Source: Streptomyces sp. BHT-5-2 (lineage in GTDB: Bacteria > Actinomycetota > Actinomycetes > Streptomycetales > Streptomycetaceae). From it: a stretch of DNA of 64,000 bases. A model generated the notes under the pieces. That model saw nothing but the letters and a program-made list of their open reading frames with translations. It made no database searches and was not told the DNA's origin. The stretch lies in the NCBI RefSeq assembly GCF_019774615.1, contig NZ_CP081497.1:2666001-2730000 (forward strand), in the 5' to 3' direction. The translations under genes were made by a program, and so were the position numbers. This document shows, piece after piece, positions 24,037 to 30,431 of the stretch (position 1 is the stretch's first letter; each line of letters opens with the position of its first letter).

Positions 24037-24633
24037 ATGCGCAAACTTCAGAGAGTCGCCATCGTCGTCGCAGCCGTGGGCTGCCTCACCACCGTCAGTG
24101 CCGGGGTCAGCATGGCCGACGGGTACGGCTCCGGCCCGGAGGTCACCGCCTGGGCCGTCTCTGCCTCGGGCGCCTCCGCCAATGGCGGTGGACATGGTGG
24201 TCCGCAGGCCGCTCCGCAGGCAGCCCCCGAGGCGCCCGCTCCGGCGCCGGCCCCGCAGGCAGCCCCTGCTCCCGCTCCTGCTCCGGCCCCCGCTCCGGCC
24301 CCGCAGGCGGCCCCGCCGGCTCCGGCGCCCGCTCCGGCTCCGCAGGCAGCCCCTGCTCCGGCCCCCGCTCCGGCGCCGGCCCCGCAGGTCCAGCAGGCCC
24401 CGGTCCAGCAGGGCCCGGCTCAGGAGTCCCGCTCCGAGCGCCCTCGTGACGTGGCGGTCCGGCAGAACACCATGTGCCGGTCGCACGACCTGAACGTCAA
24501 CGTTCTCGGCCAGGTCGGTCTCCTGAACGGTGTGTTGGGCAACGCGCTCAACGGCGAAGGCCGTGGTGGCAACCAGGGGACCCGTCAGGGTTCGAACATG
24601 GGCTGCGACAACGCCGCTGCCCTGCGCAAGTAA
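24037..24633 (+). CDS. Secreted protein: Pro/Ala-rich linker fused to the two-Cys family 1 core
   Basis: The 198-residue precursor has a 27-residue signal peptide (MRKLQRVAIVVAAVGCLTTV, ending SMA). It continues with GYGSGPEVTAWAVSASGA, about 75 residues of APAPAPQAAP repeats, and a charged stretch (QESRSERPRDVAV). The core CRSHDLNVNVLGQVGLLNG, ALNGEGRGGNQ, CDN is at the C-terminus. It joins a linker like those of the 18349 and 20099 genes to the core of family 1. That layout fits a surface protein displaying the core away from the membrane. AAGGGTTCC precedes the ATG. Function unknown. Confidence 0.82.
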   Translation: MRKLQRVAIVVAAVGCLTTVSAGVSMADGYGSGPEVTAWAVSASGASANGGGHGGPQAAPQAAPEAPAPAPAPQAAPAPAPAPAPAPAPQAAPPAPAPAPAPQAAPAPAPAPAPAPQVQQAPVQQGPAQESRSERPRDVAVRQNTMCRSHDLNVNVLGQVGLLNGVLGNALNGEGRGGNQGTRQGSNMGCDNAAALRK

Positions 24634-24641
24634 GTAGGACG

Positions 24642-24687
24642 GGGTTCTGGTGTCCGGCCTTCGGGTCCGGGCACCAGAACCCTTTTT
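24642..24687 (+). terminator. Terminator of the 24037 gene
   Basis: GGGTTCTGGTG plus CCGG pairs with CCGG plus CACCAGAACCC around a 9-nt loop, with one G-U pair, followed by TTTTT. The stem sequence resembles the terminators at 22483 and 19460. Confidence 0.88.
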
Positions 24688-24764
24688 CGGCATTCTCCGG
24701 GCTCGGGCGTGAGCCCGTTCGTGGTGTCTCGCGCCCGGGTGTCAACCACAAAGGAACGCAGAAG

Positions 24765-25115
24765 ATGTTGAGTCGGAAGAAGATCGCAGCGATCGTGGCA
24801 ATGATGGGCGGCTTCACCGCAGCCTGCGCCATCGCCCCTCAAGCGCACGCAGTAGAGGGGGACCACTGCAACCGCGGCGAAACGGGCAACAAGGTCTGCG
24901 TTCACAAGTACTCGGCCGTCTACCGGACGAAGGACGGCCGGCGCATCATCATCGACCAGGAGCAGCGTTGTGCGACGGCCGCCCGGCAGCGTGTGGTGTG
25001 GCCCGAGGAGGGTCTCGTGGGTCAGGAGGGGGAGACGGACATCGGTCCGCGCATGAACTGCTCCAACCACATGCAGCTCCCCAAGAGCTTCAAGCGGGCT
25101 CGCTCCGACTTCTGA
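24765..25115 (+). CDS. Secreted SRKKIAA-family protein (family 3)
   Basis: The 116-residue precursor has a signal peptide MLSRKKIAAIVAMMGGFTAA ending APQAHA. The basic mature part has Cys residues in DHCNRGETGNKVCVHK, EQRC and MNCSNH, at the same spacing as in the gene at 21964. It lacks that gene's Ser/Pro/Gln tail and ends FKRARSDF. CAAAGGAACG lies upstream of the ATG, the same leader block as its paralogue. Four paired Cys suggest an exported disulfide-bonded protein. Function unknown. Confidence 0.78.
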   Translation: MLSRKKIAAIVAMMGGFTAACAIAPQAHAVEGDHCNRGETGNKVCVHKYSAVYRTKDGRRIIIDQEQRCATAARQRVVWPEEGLVGQEGETDIGPRMNCSNHMQLPKSFKRARSDF

Positions 25116-25131
25116 GTGGCATGTGATTGAG

Positions 25132-25159
25132 GGCCGGCCCGGGAGATCCCGAGCCGGCC
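25132..25159 (+). terminator. Probable terminator of the 24765 gene
   Basis: GGCCGGC and GCCGGCC form a stem extended by inner C/G pairs around GGAGATCCC, 17 bp after the stop codon. There is no T-run. Confidence 0.55.
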
Positions 25160-25315
25160 GCAGTACTGCGGGGTCGGTCCCTTTGACGGTGACCGGCCCC
25201 GCAGCTGTGTGTTCGGGCCTGTTGGGCGCGGGGTGTTGGGGATGCGTGGCCTGTTCGTCGTTCGGCGGCGTCTGCTCGGCCGAGAGGGGATGCAAAGCCG
25301 AGAGGGGACACAAAA

Positions 25316-25355
25316 GGGTTCCGGCGTCCGGTCTGCGGACCGGACGCCGGAACCC
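25316..25355 (-). terminator. Terminator of the 25368 gene
   Basis: GGGTTCCGGCGTCCGGTC pairs perfectly with GACCGGACGCCGGAACCC across TGCG (18-bp stem), followed by TTTTG on the minus strand. Confidence 0.9.
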
Positions 25356-25367
25356 GTGCGCTGGTGG

Positions 25368-25655
25368 CTACTTGTTGAACGCGCTGTTGTCGCAGCCCAT
25401 GGACGAGCCCATGTGCGTGTTCTGTGCGCCCGGCGAGCCCTCGCCGTTGAGCAGGTTTCCGCCGAGACCGTTTGCGATGCCGACTTCGCCGAGGATATCG
25501 ACGTTCGTGTCGTGTGATCTACACATGGCGCTCTGCTTGATGTCGAAGCGGCCCTGGGGGCCTCCGCCGCCGTCGGCATTTGCGGTGCTGGCACCGAGAA
25601 TGCTGACGCTACCGAGGACGGCAGCCACGACAGCGGCCTTGTGAAGCTTGCGCAT
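25368..25655 (-). CDS. Small secreted protein with the two-Cys LGEVG core (family 1)
   Basis: The 95-residue precursor has a 27-residue signal peptide (MRKLHKAAVVAAVLGSVSIL, ending NA). A Gly-rich spacer with RFDIKQSAM and the core follow: CRSHDTNVDILGEVGIANG, LLNGEGSPGAQ, and a CDNSAFNK ending. The pre-core block FDIKQ is shared with the gene at 19152, and the promoter element and leader are the best match to that gene. CCGGAGATGAA precedes the ATG. Function unknown. Confidence 0.83.
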   Translation of the reverse strand: MRKLHKAAVVAAVLGSVSILGASTANADGGGGPQGRFDIKQSAMCRSHDTNVDILGEVGIANGLGGNLLNGEGSPGAQNTHMGSSMGCDNSAFNK

Positions 25656-25712
25656 TTCATCTCCGGTGAATCGAGCGGTTGAGGTCGTTATGTAACGACT
25701 TCGTACAGCTGG

Positions 25713-25760
25713 GGAGGCTAATACGAAATGCCTCTGAAGTCCCATAGCGACGCGCCGGAT
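25713..25760 (-). promoter_or_regulatory. Shared promoter-like element of family 1 (copy at 25368 gene)
   Basis: On the minus strand ATCCGGCGCGTCGCT (25760-25746) is followed 17 bp later by TTTCGTATTAGCCTCC (25728-25713), then CAGCTGTACGAAGTCG as at 19152. It ends 58 bp before the start codon. Confidence 0.6.
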
Positions 25761-26025
25761 TGTATGATGCGAATTTTTTGCCTGTTGACGGAAGGGGAGG
25801 GACGGCGGTGGACATCCGGCGGGATTTGACCCTGAGGGTCTACATCCATTTCAGATTATCGCAGCGAATTTAATTATTTTCGGTGTGCGGATGATTTCTC
25901 TGCGACTTTCGCGATCGCGCGATCAGGTGATCGCCTGGCGTGGACGAGAGGGGGTGTGGTGGCGCGGGTGCCAGGGTGGCCTGAGCCAACCGCACGTCAG
26001 CACACGAGATGAAGCAGGAGCCGTC
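25761..26025. other. A+T-rich divergent region with palindromes
   Basis: No gene is seen. The stretch at about 25850-25885 (CAGATTATCGCAGCG, then AATTTAATTATTTTC) is unusually A+T-rich for this chromosome and may hold the promoter of the 26026 gene. GATCGCGCGATC at 25913-25924 is a perfect palindrome, and CAGGTGATCGCCTG follows it. Confidence 0.45.
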
Positions 26026-26205
26026 ATGCGCCGTGTCCTCGCCAGTCTTCTGGGATCCCTCGCGCTCGCAGGGATTGTCGCTGTACCTGCCCATGCCGGC
26101 GGGCTCGGCGCAGGTGCCACCGGGGTCATCGGTGCCCCGCTGACCGTTGTCAGCGATCTCGGTCCACTACATTTCGGCCGGCTGCCGCTGTTCGGTGGTC
26201 GTTGA
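26026..26205 (+). CDS. Very small secreted protein
   Basis: The 59-residue precursor has a signal peptide of about 24 residues (MRRVLASLLGSLALAGIVAV, ending PAHA). The mature part of about 35 residues is Gly/Leu/Pro-rich: GGLGAGATGVIGAPLTVVSD, then LGPLHFGRLPLFGGR. It has no cysteine and no similarity to families 1-3. AGGAGCCGTC precedes the ATG. It has its own terminator, supporting expression. Function unknown. Confidence 0.65.
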   Translation: MRRVLASLLGSLALAGIVAVPAHAGGLGAGATGVIGAPLTVVSDLGPLHFGRLPLFGGR

Positions 26206-26225
26206 TCGTTCCATGGCGGTCGGGG

Positions 26226-26255
26226 CGCCCCGCGGATGTTCCGTGGGGCGTCTTT
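26226..26255 (+). terminator. Terminator of the 26026 gene
   Basis: CGCCCCGCGGA pairs with TCCGTGGGGCG (one G-T pair, 3-nt loop) and is followed by TCTTTT. Confidence 0.75.
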
Positions 26256-26590
26256 TCGTGTGTAAGCGCCGATTCTTCAGGGCTTTCGGGGTGGGAATGG
26301 TGGGATCGTGGTGCGGCGGAATCGATGCCTTCGGGAATTTCTGTGCTCTGCAGATTAATGCGATCAATGGAGGTGCGTGGCCGGCCGGCTGATTTTCTGA
26401 GGTGTTCCGGCGATCGATCATCGTGGGAAGTTCATCGCCATACAAGAATAATTAGTATTCTCCGGCCGGAGTGAGTATGCACATCAAGCTGAAAGAGTGA
26501 TCGAAATGGCGCATTCGGAGCTTTCTGCGCTCGGCGTCGTTGTGTGTTGTGCGGTCCGCGGAAGTGGCCGCGCTGTCAAGGAGGAGTCAC
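26256..26590 (+). other. Upstream region of the chaplin gene
   Basis: No gene is seen. Two adjacent dyads lie about 120-145 bp before the chaplin start: GAATAATTAGTATTC at 26446-26460 and CTCCGGCCGGAG at 26460-26471. The first is A+T-rich and contains ATTAG, the same pentamer found in the family 1 promoter elements and before 20099. This is a likely promoter or operator region. Confidence 0.45.
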
Positions 26591-27106
26591 GTGATCAAAA
26601 AGGTCATTGCCGCTTCGGTTGCCACCGGCGGCCTGCTGCTCGCAGGGGCGGGCGTGTCCGTAGCCGACGCCGGGGCTGATGGAGCCGCCGTTGGTTCTCC
26701 GGGTGTTCTGTCCGGGAACACGGTTCAGGTGCCCGTTCACATCCCGGTGAACGCGTGCGGAAACACCGTGGACGTGGTCGGGGCGCTCAATCCCGCATTC
26801 GGCAACGACTGCGTCAACCGCTCGAAGGGCCACGAGCGGCGCCACCACAAAATGCAGGGGCACAAGCCGCAGGTGCGCCACGAGCGTCCGGCACCGCACC
26901 ACCGGGCGGCACCGGCCGCTCCGGCCCCCGCGCCTGAGCACTCGGTCCACCACCAGAACCACCAGCACCACCGCAACATCCCCGTTCGCCCGCAGCTGGC
27001 GAAGACCGGTGAGGCGGAGACCGGTATGGCGATTGCGACCAGTGCCGTGCTGCTGATGGGCGGCACTCTGCTGTACCGCCGGGGTCGGCGCGCCGCTCGC
27101 AACTGA
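26591..27106 (+). CDS. Chaplin with one chaplin domain, His-rich linker and sortase-type C-terminus
   Basis: The 171-residue precursor starts at a GTG with a strong AAGGAGGAG. After a signal peptide (MIKKVIAASVATGGLLLAGA, ending VADA) comes one chaplin domain, SPGVLSGNTVQVPVHIPVNA, then CGNTVDVVGALNPAFGNDC, with the conserved Cys pair and NTV repeats. A linker very rich in His, Pro and Ala follows. The end has LAKTG, a hydrophobic helix and RRGRRAARN, a sortase substrate signal. Chaplins assemble as amyloid-like films on aerial hyphae. Known long chaplins carry two chaplin domains, so one domain plus a His-rich stalk is atypical. Confidence 0.92.
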   Translation: MIKKVIAASVATGGLLLAGAGVSVADAGADGAAVGSPGVLSGNTVQVPVHIPVNACGNTVDVVGALNPAFGNDCVNRSKGHERRHHKMQGHKPQVRHERPAPHHRAAPAAPAPAPEHSVHHQNHQHHRNIPVRPQLAKTGEAETGMAIATSAVLLMGGTLLYRRGRRAARN

Positions 27107-27148
27107 AATGGGGTCGGCGGCCGTTCCCGGGCCGTAGCCCATCCTTCT

Positions 27149-27181
27149 CGGCAGTTCACCGTCTCCGGCGGTGGACTGCCG
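27149..27181. terminator. Terminator after the chaplin gene
   Basis: CGGCAGTTCACCG pairs with CGGTGGACTGCCG (one G-T pair, 7-nt loop), followed by GATTT. It lies between the chaplin gene and the convergent methyltransferase gene. Confidence 0.75.
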
Positions 27182-27289
27182 GATTTGTAGGTGGCGCAGC
27201 TGTCTGTGGCGTGGCGGTCTCGCGCGTACAGGGCCGGTTGGTGACCCCCGAGGCCCACGGCTCGGGGGTGCCGAACCTGGTGCCTGACC

Positions 27290-27919
27290 TCAGGTCTCGT
27301 TGTGGAAGACCAGCAGATAGCGCCAGAAGAGCAGTCGGCGGACGTGGGATCCGGGCAGCAGGGTCGCGGCCTGGTGGCGGATCTCGGGCAGGAGCATGGT
27401 GGGTGGCTTCACCGGTGGCTTGGTCTGCCGCCGGCGGGGCGATGCGGTGGGGCGGGCCGTGTCGGCGGCGGCGACGGCGAGGCGGATGAGGGCGTTGGTG
27501 GGTGCGGCTGCCAGGCTCCAGAGGCCGTCGCGGAGACCCTCCTCGCGATAGCAGCCCAAGATCGCCAGCACTCCGCCCGGCGCAAGTGCGTCACGCAGCC
27601 TGGCCAGCGTGTCGAAGGGCATGTGGTGGAGGCTGGCCAGGCAGGAGATGAAGTCGTAGTGACCGGGGGGAAATTCGACAGAGGTGGCGTCCGCTTGGCG
27701 GAAGTGCGGGGGCCGGTGCGCGCCTGCCCGTTCCGAGAGGGCGCCGGCCTGGGCGATGACCTGCGCGGACGGGTCGATGGCGTCGACCTCGAAGCCCAGC
27801 CCGGCGAGGCGCCGGGCGAAGCGGCCGGTGCCGCAGCCGACGTCCAGCGCCGTGCCGCGATTCCGCGGCAGGTGGCGCAGCAGTAGGCGGTGGTAGTGGT
27901 CATTGTGGTCGAACGGCAT
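27290..27919 (-). CDS. Class I SAM-dependent methyltransferase
   Basis: The 209-residue protein begins MPFDHNDHYHRLLLRHLPRN and has motif I in ALDVGCGTGRFARRLA, motif II in VDAIDPSAQVI, and FISCLASLHHMPFDTLARLR with APGGVLAILGCY. Substrate unknown. The C-terminal half has an Arg/Pro-rich stretch and ends FWRYLLVFHNET. It lies 32 bp downstream of the AraC-type regulator gene and is probably co-transcribed with it. Confidence 0.85.
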   Translation of the reverse strand: MPFDHNDHYHRLLLRHLPRNRGTALDVGCGTGRFARRLAGLGFEVDAIDPSAQVIAQAGALSERAGAHRPPHFRQADATSVEFPPGHYDFISCLASLHHMPFDTLARLRDALAPGGVLAILGCYREEGLRDGLWSLAAAPTNALIRLAVAAADTARPTASPRRRQTKPPVKPPTMLLPEIRHQAATLLPGSHVRRLLFWRYLLVFHNET

Positions 27920-27951
27920 GGTGCGACAGTGCCACGGGGCCGGGGTGTGGG

Positions 27952-29058
27952 TCAGCCGGAGTGGCGGAAGCGGTTGCGGTATTCCGTCGGGGTGGTGTTG
28001 AGCTGTCGGCGGAAGGCGCGGATGAGGGTGTCCGTGGTGTGGAGGCCGCAGGCGGACGCGATGCGGTCGAGGGTGTCGTCGGTGGATTCGAGTCGGTGGC
28101 GGGCGGCTTCGACGCGGGCCGATTCGAGGTAGGCGGCCGGGGTCGTGCCGAGTTCGGTCTTGAAGATGCGGGTGAGTTGGCGTTCGCTGACGTGGGCGTG
28201 TGCGGCGAGGTCGGCGACGGTGAGGCTGTCGGTGATGTTGCGGGTGATGTGGTGGCGGAGGTCTGCCATGCGCCGCGTCGTCGAGACGGGCTCGATCGGG
28301 ACGCTGAACTGGCTCTGACCGCTCGGCCGCTTCAGGTACATCACGAGCTGGCGGGCGATGCGCAGCGCGACGGCCTCGCCGAAGTCCTCGGCGACGAGGG
28401 CCAGGGACAGGTCCAGGCAGGCGGTGATGCCGGCGCCGGTCCACACGTTCTGGTCGCGGATGAAGATCGGGTCGGCGTCGACCTCGACCGACGGGTGGTC
28501 GGCAGCGAGTTGCTGGGCGGTCGACCAGTGGGTGGTGGCGCGTTTGCCGTCCAGGAGGCCGGCCGCGGCCAGGAGGTGCGCACCCACACAGACCGAGGCG
28601 ATGCGCCGTGACCTGCCGGCGAGGGTCTTGACCCAGTGGACGACGGTGGGGTCGGCGAGGGCGTGCACGCGGCGTTGGTCGTCGACTTCGACCGAGCCGG
28701 GGACCATGAGGGTGTCGATGGCCCTGGTGGCGGCTTCCTGGAAGGTGATGTCGGGGAGGACGCGGACTCCGGCGGAGGTGGTGACGGGGTCCAGGGTTTC
28801 GGCGGCCAGCAGGACGTGGTAGCCCGACGGGTCGTCCGTTTCTCGTCGCAGCAGGGCGAAGACCTCCGGGGGACCGGTGACGTCCAGCAGGTCGACGCCG
28901 TCGAAGAGGAGGACGACGACGGGGGGCTGTTCGGCACCGGTCGAGCCGGCCCGGCCGGTCGAGTTGGTCGAGCCGGTTGAGTTGGTCGAGTTGGGCAACG
29001 GGATCCGTCCGGTCGGCGGGCATGTCTGTATTTGCAAGTTACATGACATTGCTGCCAT
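27952..29058 (-). CDS. DJ-1/PfpI-AraC transcriptional regulator (GlxA-like)
   Basis: The protein of about 368 residues has an N-terminal class I amidotransferase-like domain (VVVLLFDGVDLLDVTGPPEV, then TLMVPGSVEV and SVCVGAHLLAAAGLLDG) and a C-terminal AraC helix-turn-helix domain with LTVADLAAHAHVSERQLTRI and TPTEYRNRFR. This is the GlxA-type layout. The first 50 residues include an Asn/Ser/Thr/Gly repeat coded by GTCGAG-type microrepeats. The gene is divergent from the isochorismatase-like gene, its likely target. ATG codons at 29058 and 29049 are both possible. Confidence 0.88.
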   Translation of the reverse strand: MAAMSCNLQIQTCPPTGRIPLPNSTNSTGSTNSTGRAGSTGAEQPPVVVLLFDGVDLLDVTGPPEVFALLRRETDDPSGYHVLLAAETLDPVTTSAGVRVLPDITFQEAATRAIDTLMVPGSVEVDDQRRVHALADPTVVHWVKTLAGRSRRIASVCVGAHLLAAAGLLDGKRATTHWSTAQQLAADHPSVEVDADPIFIRDQNVWTGAGITACLDLSLALVAEDFGEAVALRIARQLVMYLKRPSGQSQFSVPIEPVSTTRRMADLRHHITRNITDSLTVADLAAHAHVSERQLTRIFKTELGTTPAAYLESARVEAARHRLESTDDTLDRIASACGLHTTDTLIRAFRRQLNTTPTEYRNRFRHSG

Positions 29059-29136
29059 GGGAGGCGGATCGTAGCGTGGTTGTGCCGGCGCGCGGTGGCT
29101 CCGACCTTTCGACACCGAACCCAAGAAGGTGCAGCA

Positions 29137-29730
29137 ATGCCTACGACAACTCTGCGGGACATCAACGGCTTGGACTCCACTCCGGCGACCCTGGCCCAGG
29201 CGACGCTGATCCTGGTCGACTACCAGAACACCTACACCCGTGGGGTGATGGAGCTGTCCGGTTGGCAGGCCGCGCTCGACAACGCCGCCGCGCTGCTGGC
29301 CAGGGCCAGGGAGGCGGGCGCGAAGGTCGTCCACGTCATCCATGACGGAGGCGAGGGCTCCGCGTACGACATCCGGGAGGACGTCGGTCGGATCCACTCT
29401 CGGGTGGCGCCGGTCGCGGGGGAACCGGTCGTCGTGAAGACCGCGCCCGACTCCTTCGTCGGTACGGACCTGGGGGAGCACGTCGATGCCGCCGGGAACG
29501 AGGACGTGGTCGTGATCGGGTTTATGACGCACATGTGTGTGGCGTCCACGGCGGCGGGTGCGTTCCTGCGTGGCAACCGGCCCACCGTGGTCGCCGATGC
29601 CTGTGCGACGCGGCCGTTGGCGACGGCGGTTGCCGAGGTGTCCGCGGAGCAGGCGCATCACGGCGCGCTGGCGACCATCGGTGACCTTTACGGCGTCGTC
29701 GTGCCATCCGGGTCGGATGTGGCGTCGTAA
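29137..29730 (+). CDS. Isochorismatase-family cysteine hydrolase
   Basis: The 197-residue protein has the triad of the family: Asp 28 in LILVDYQN, Lys 101 in VVVKTAPDSF and Cys 134 in GFMTHMCVAST, with the cis-peptide region before Cys. Members hydrolyse isochorismate, nicotinamide or carbamoyl-type amides; the closest pattern is the generic YcaC/nicotinamidase-like type, so the substrate is not assignable. AAGGTG precedes the ATG. A GlxA-type regulator is divergently transcribed from the same region and probably controls it. Confidence 0.88.
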   Translation: MPTTTLRDINGLDSTPATLAQATLILVDYQNTYTRGVMELSGWQAALDNAAALLARAREAGAKVVHVIHDGGEGSAYDIREDVGRIHSRVAPVAGEPVVVKTAPDSFVGTDLGEHVDAAGNEDVVVIGFMTHMCVASTAAGAFLRGNRPTVVADACATRPLATAVAEVSAEQAHHGALATIGDLYGVVVPSGSDVAS

Positions 29731-29778
29731 CGCCGGGTGTGTGGCGGGCAGTTGAGGGGGAGTGGGTGGTGCCTGGGA

Positions 29779-29821
29779 GTTGCAAAGAGGGCTTGCAAAG
29801 GGTCTTTGCAACTTCTAGGCT
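29779..29821 (+). promoter_or_regulatory. Promoter and operator of the ArsR-like regulator gene
   Basis: The inverted repeat GTTGCAAAGA (29779-29788) and TCTTTGCAAC (29803-29812) is perfect over 10 bp. Inside it, TTGCAA at 29793-29798 can act as a -35, with a 17-bp spacer to TAGGCT at 29816-29821. That -10 lies 8 bp before the ATG at 29829, so the transcript would be leaderless and the dyad would cover the promoter, as expected for autorepression. Confidence 0.6.
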
Positions 29822-29828
29822 CCCTTGC

Positions 29829-30392
29829 ATGGCCGAACAACCGCAGGCCCAGGAGATCGTCGACGTCGAGGCGCTGCGCGTGCTTGCGCACCCGATGCGG
29901 CAGCGGATCGAGCGGTGTCTGCGGGCGGGGCCGGCCAACTCGGCCGCGCTCGCCAGGCAACTCGGCGAGAGCACCGGGCTGGTCAGCTACCACCTCAGGC
30001 GGATGGCGAAGCACGGCTTCGTCGAGGAGGTCCCGGAGTTGGCCAAGGGGCGGGAGCGGTGGTGGCGGGCGGTGCCGGGGGACCGGCGGTTCCCGCCGTA
30101 CAGCCGGCAGACCCCCGAGATGCGGGAAGCCCTGACGGCGATGCACCGGCTCAACTTCGCCGAACTCGCCGATCTGGTACGCCGGTTCGAGGACGAGCGC
30201 GACACACTCGGGCCGTGGGCGGACGCGGCGCTCTTCTCCCGGTCGACGCTGCGGCTCGACCCCGAGCAACTGCGGGCGTTCTTCGAGGAGTACATCGCGC
30301 TCCTGTACCGCTACTCGCCGGCGGAGGGCGAGGCCGCGCCCGACGCGCGCGCCGTGCACATCCGTCTGCTGGGCATACCCGAGGGCAACTGA
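29829..30392 (+). CDS. ArsR-type winged helix-turn-helix regulator
   Basis: The 187-residue protein begins MAEQPQAQEIVDVEALRVLA and has a helix-turn-helix in ALRVLAHPMRQRIERCL and NSAALARQLGESTGLVSYHL with the wing in KGRERWWRAV. A helical C-terminal region of about 110 residues follows, longer than classical ArsR proteins, and no metal-binding Cys cluster is present. This layout is common in streptomycete regulators next to transporters or hydrolases. The predicted leaderless promoter and dyad suggest autoregulation. The hydrolase gene 40 bp downstream is probably in the same transcript. Confidence 0.88.
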   Translation: MAEQPQAQEIVDVEALRVLAHPMRQRIERCLRAGPANSAALARQLGESTGLVSYHLRRMAKHGFVEEVPELAKGRERWWRAVPGDRRFPPYSRQTPEMREALTAMHRLNFAELADLVRRFEDERDTLGPWADAALFSRSTLRLDPEQLRAFFEEYIALLYRYSPAEGEAAPDARAVHIRLLGIPEGN

Positions 30393-30431
30393 CCTGCCCT
30401 GCGGGCGTTTTCGAGTGAAGGGGGCCCCGCG

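Noticed and set aside
28930..28995. GTCGAG/GTTGAG microrepeats as a regulatory array
   Set aside because: They lie in the coding start of the GlxA-type regulator and encode an Asn/Ser/Thr stretch, so slippage in a coding tract explains them.
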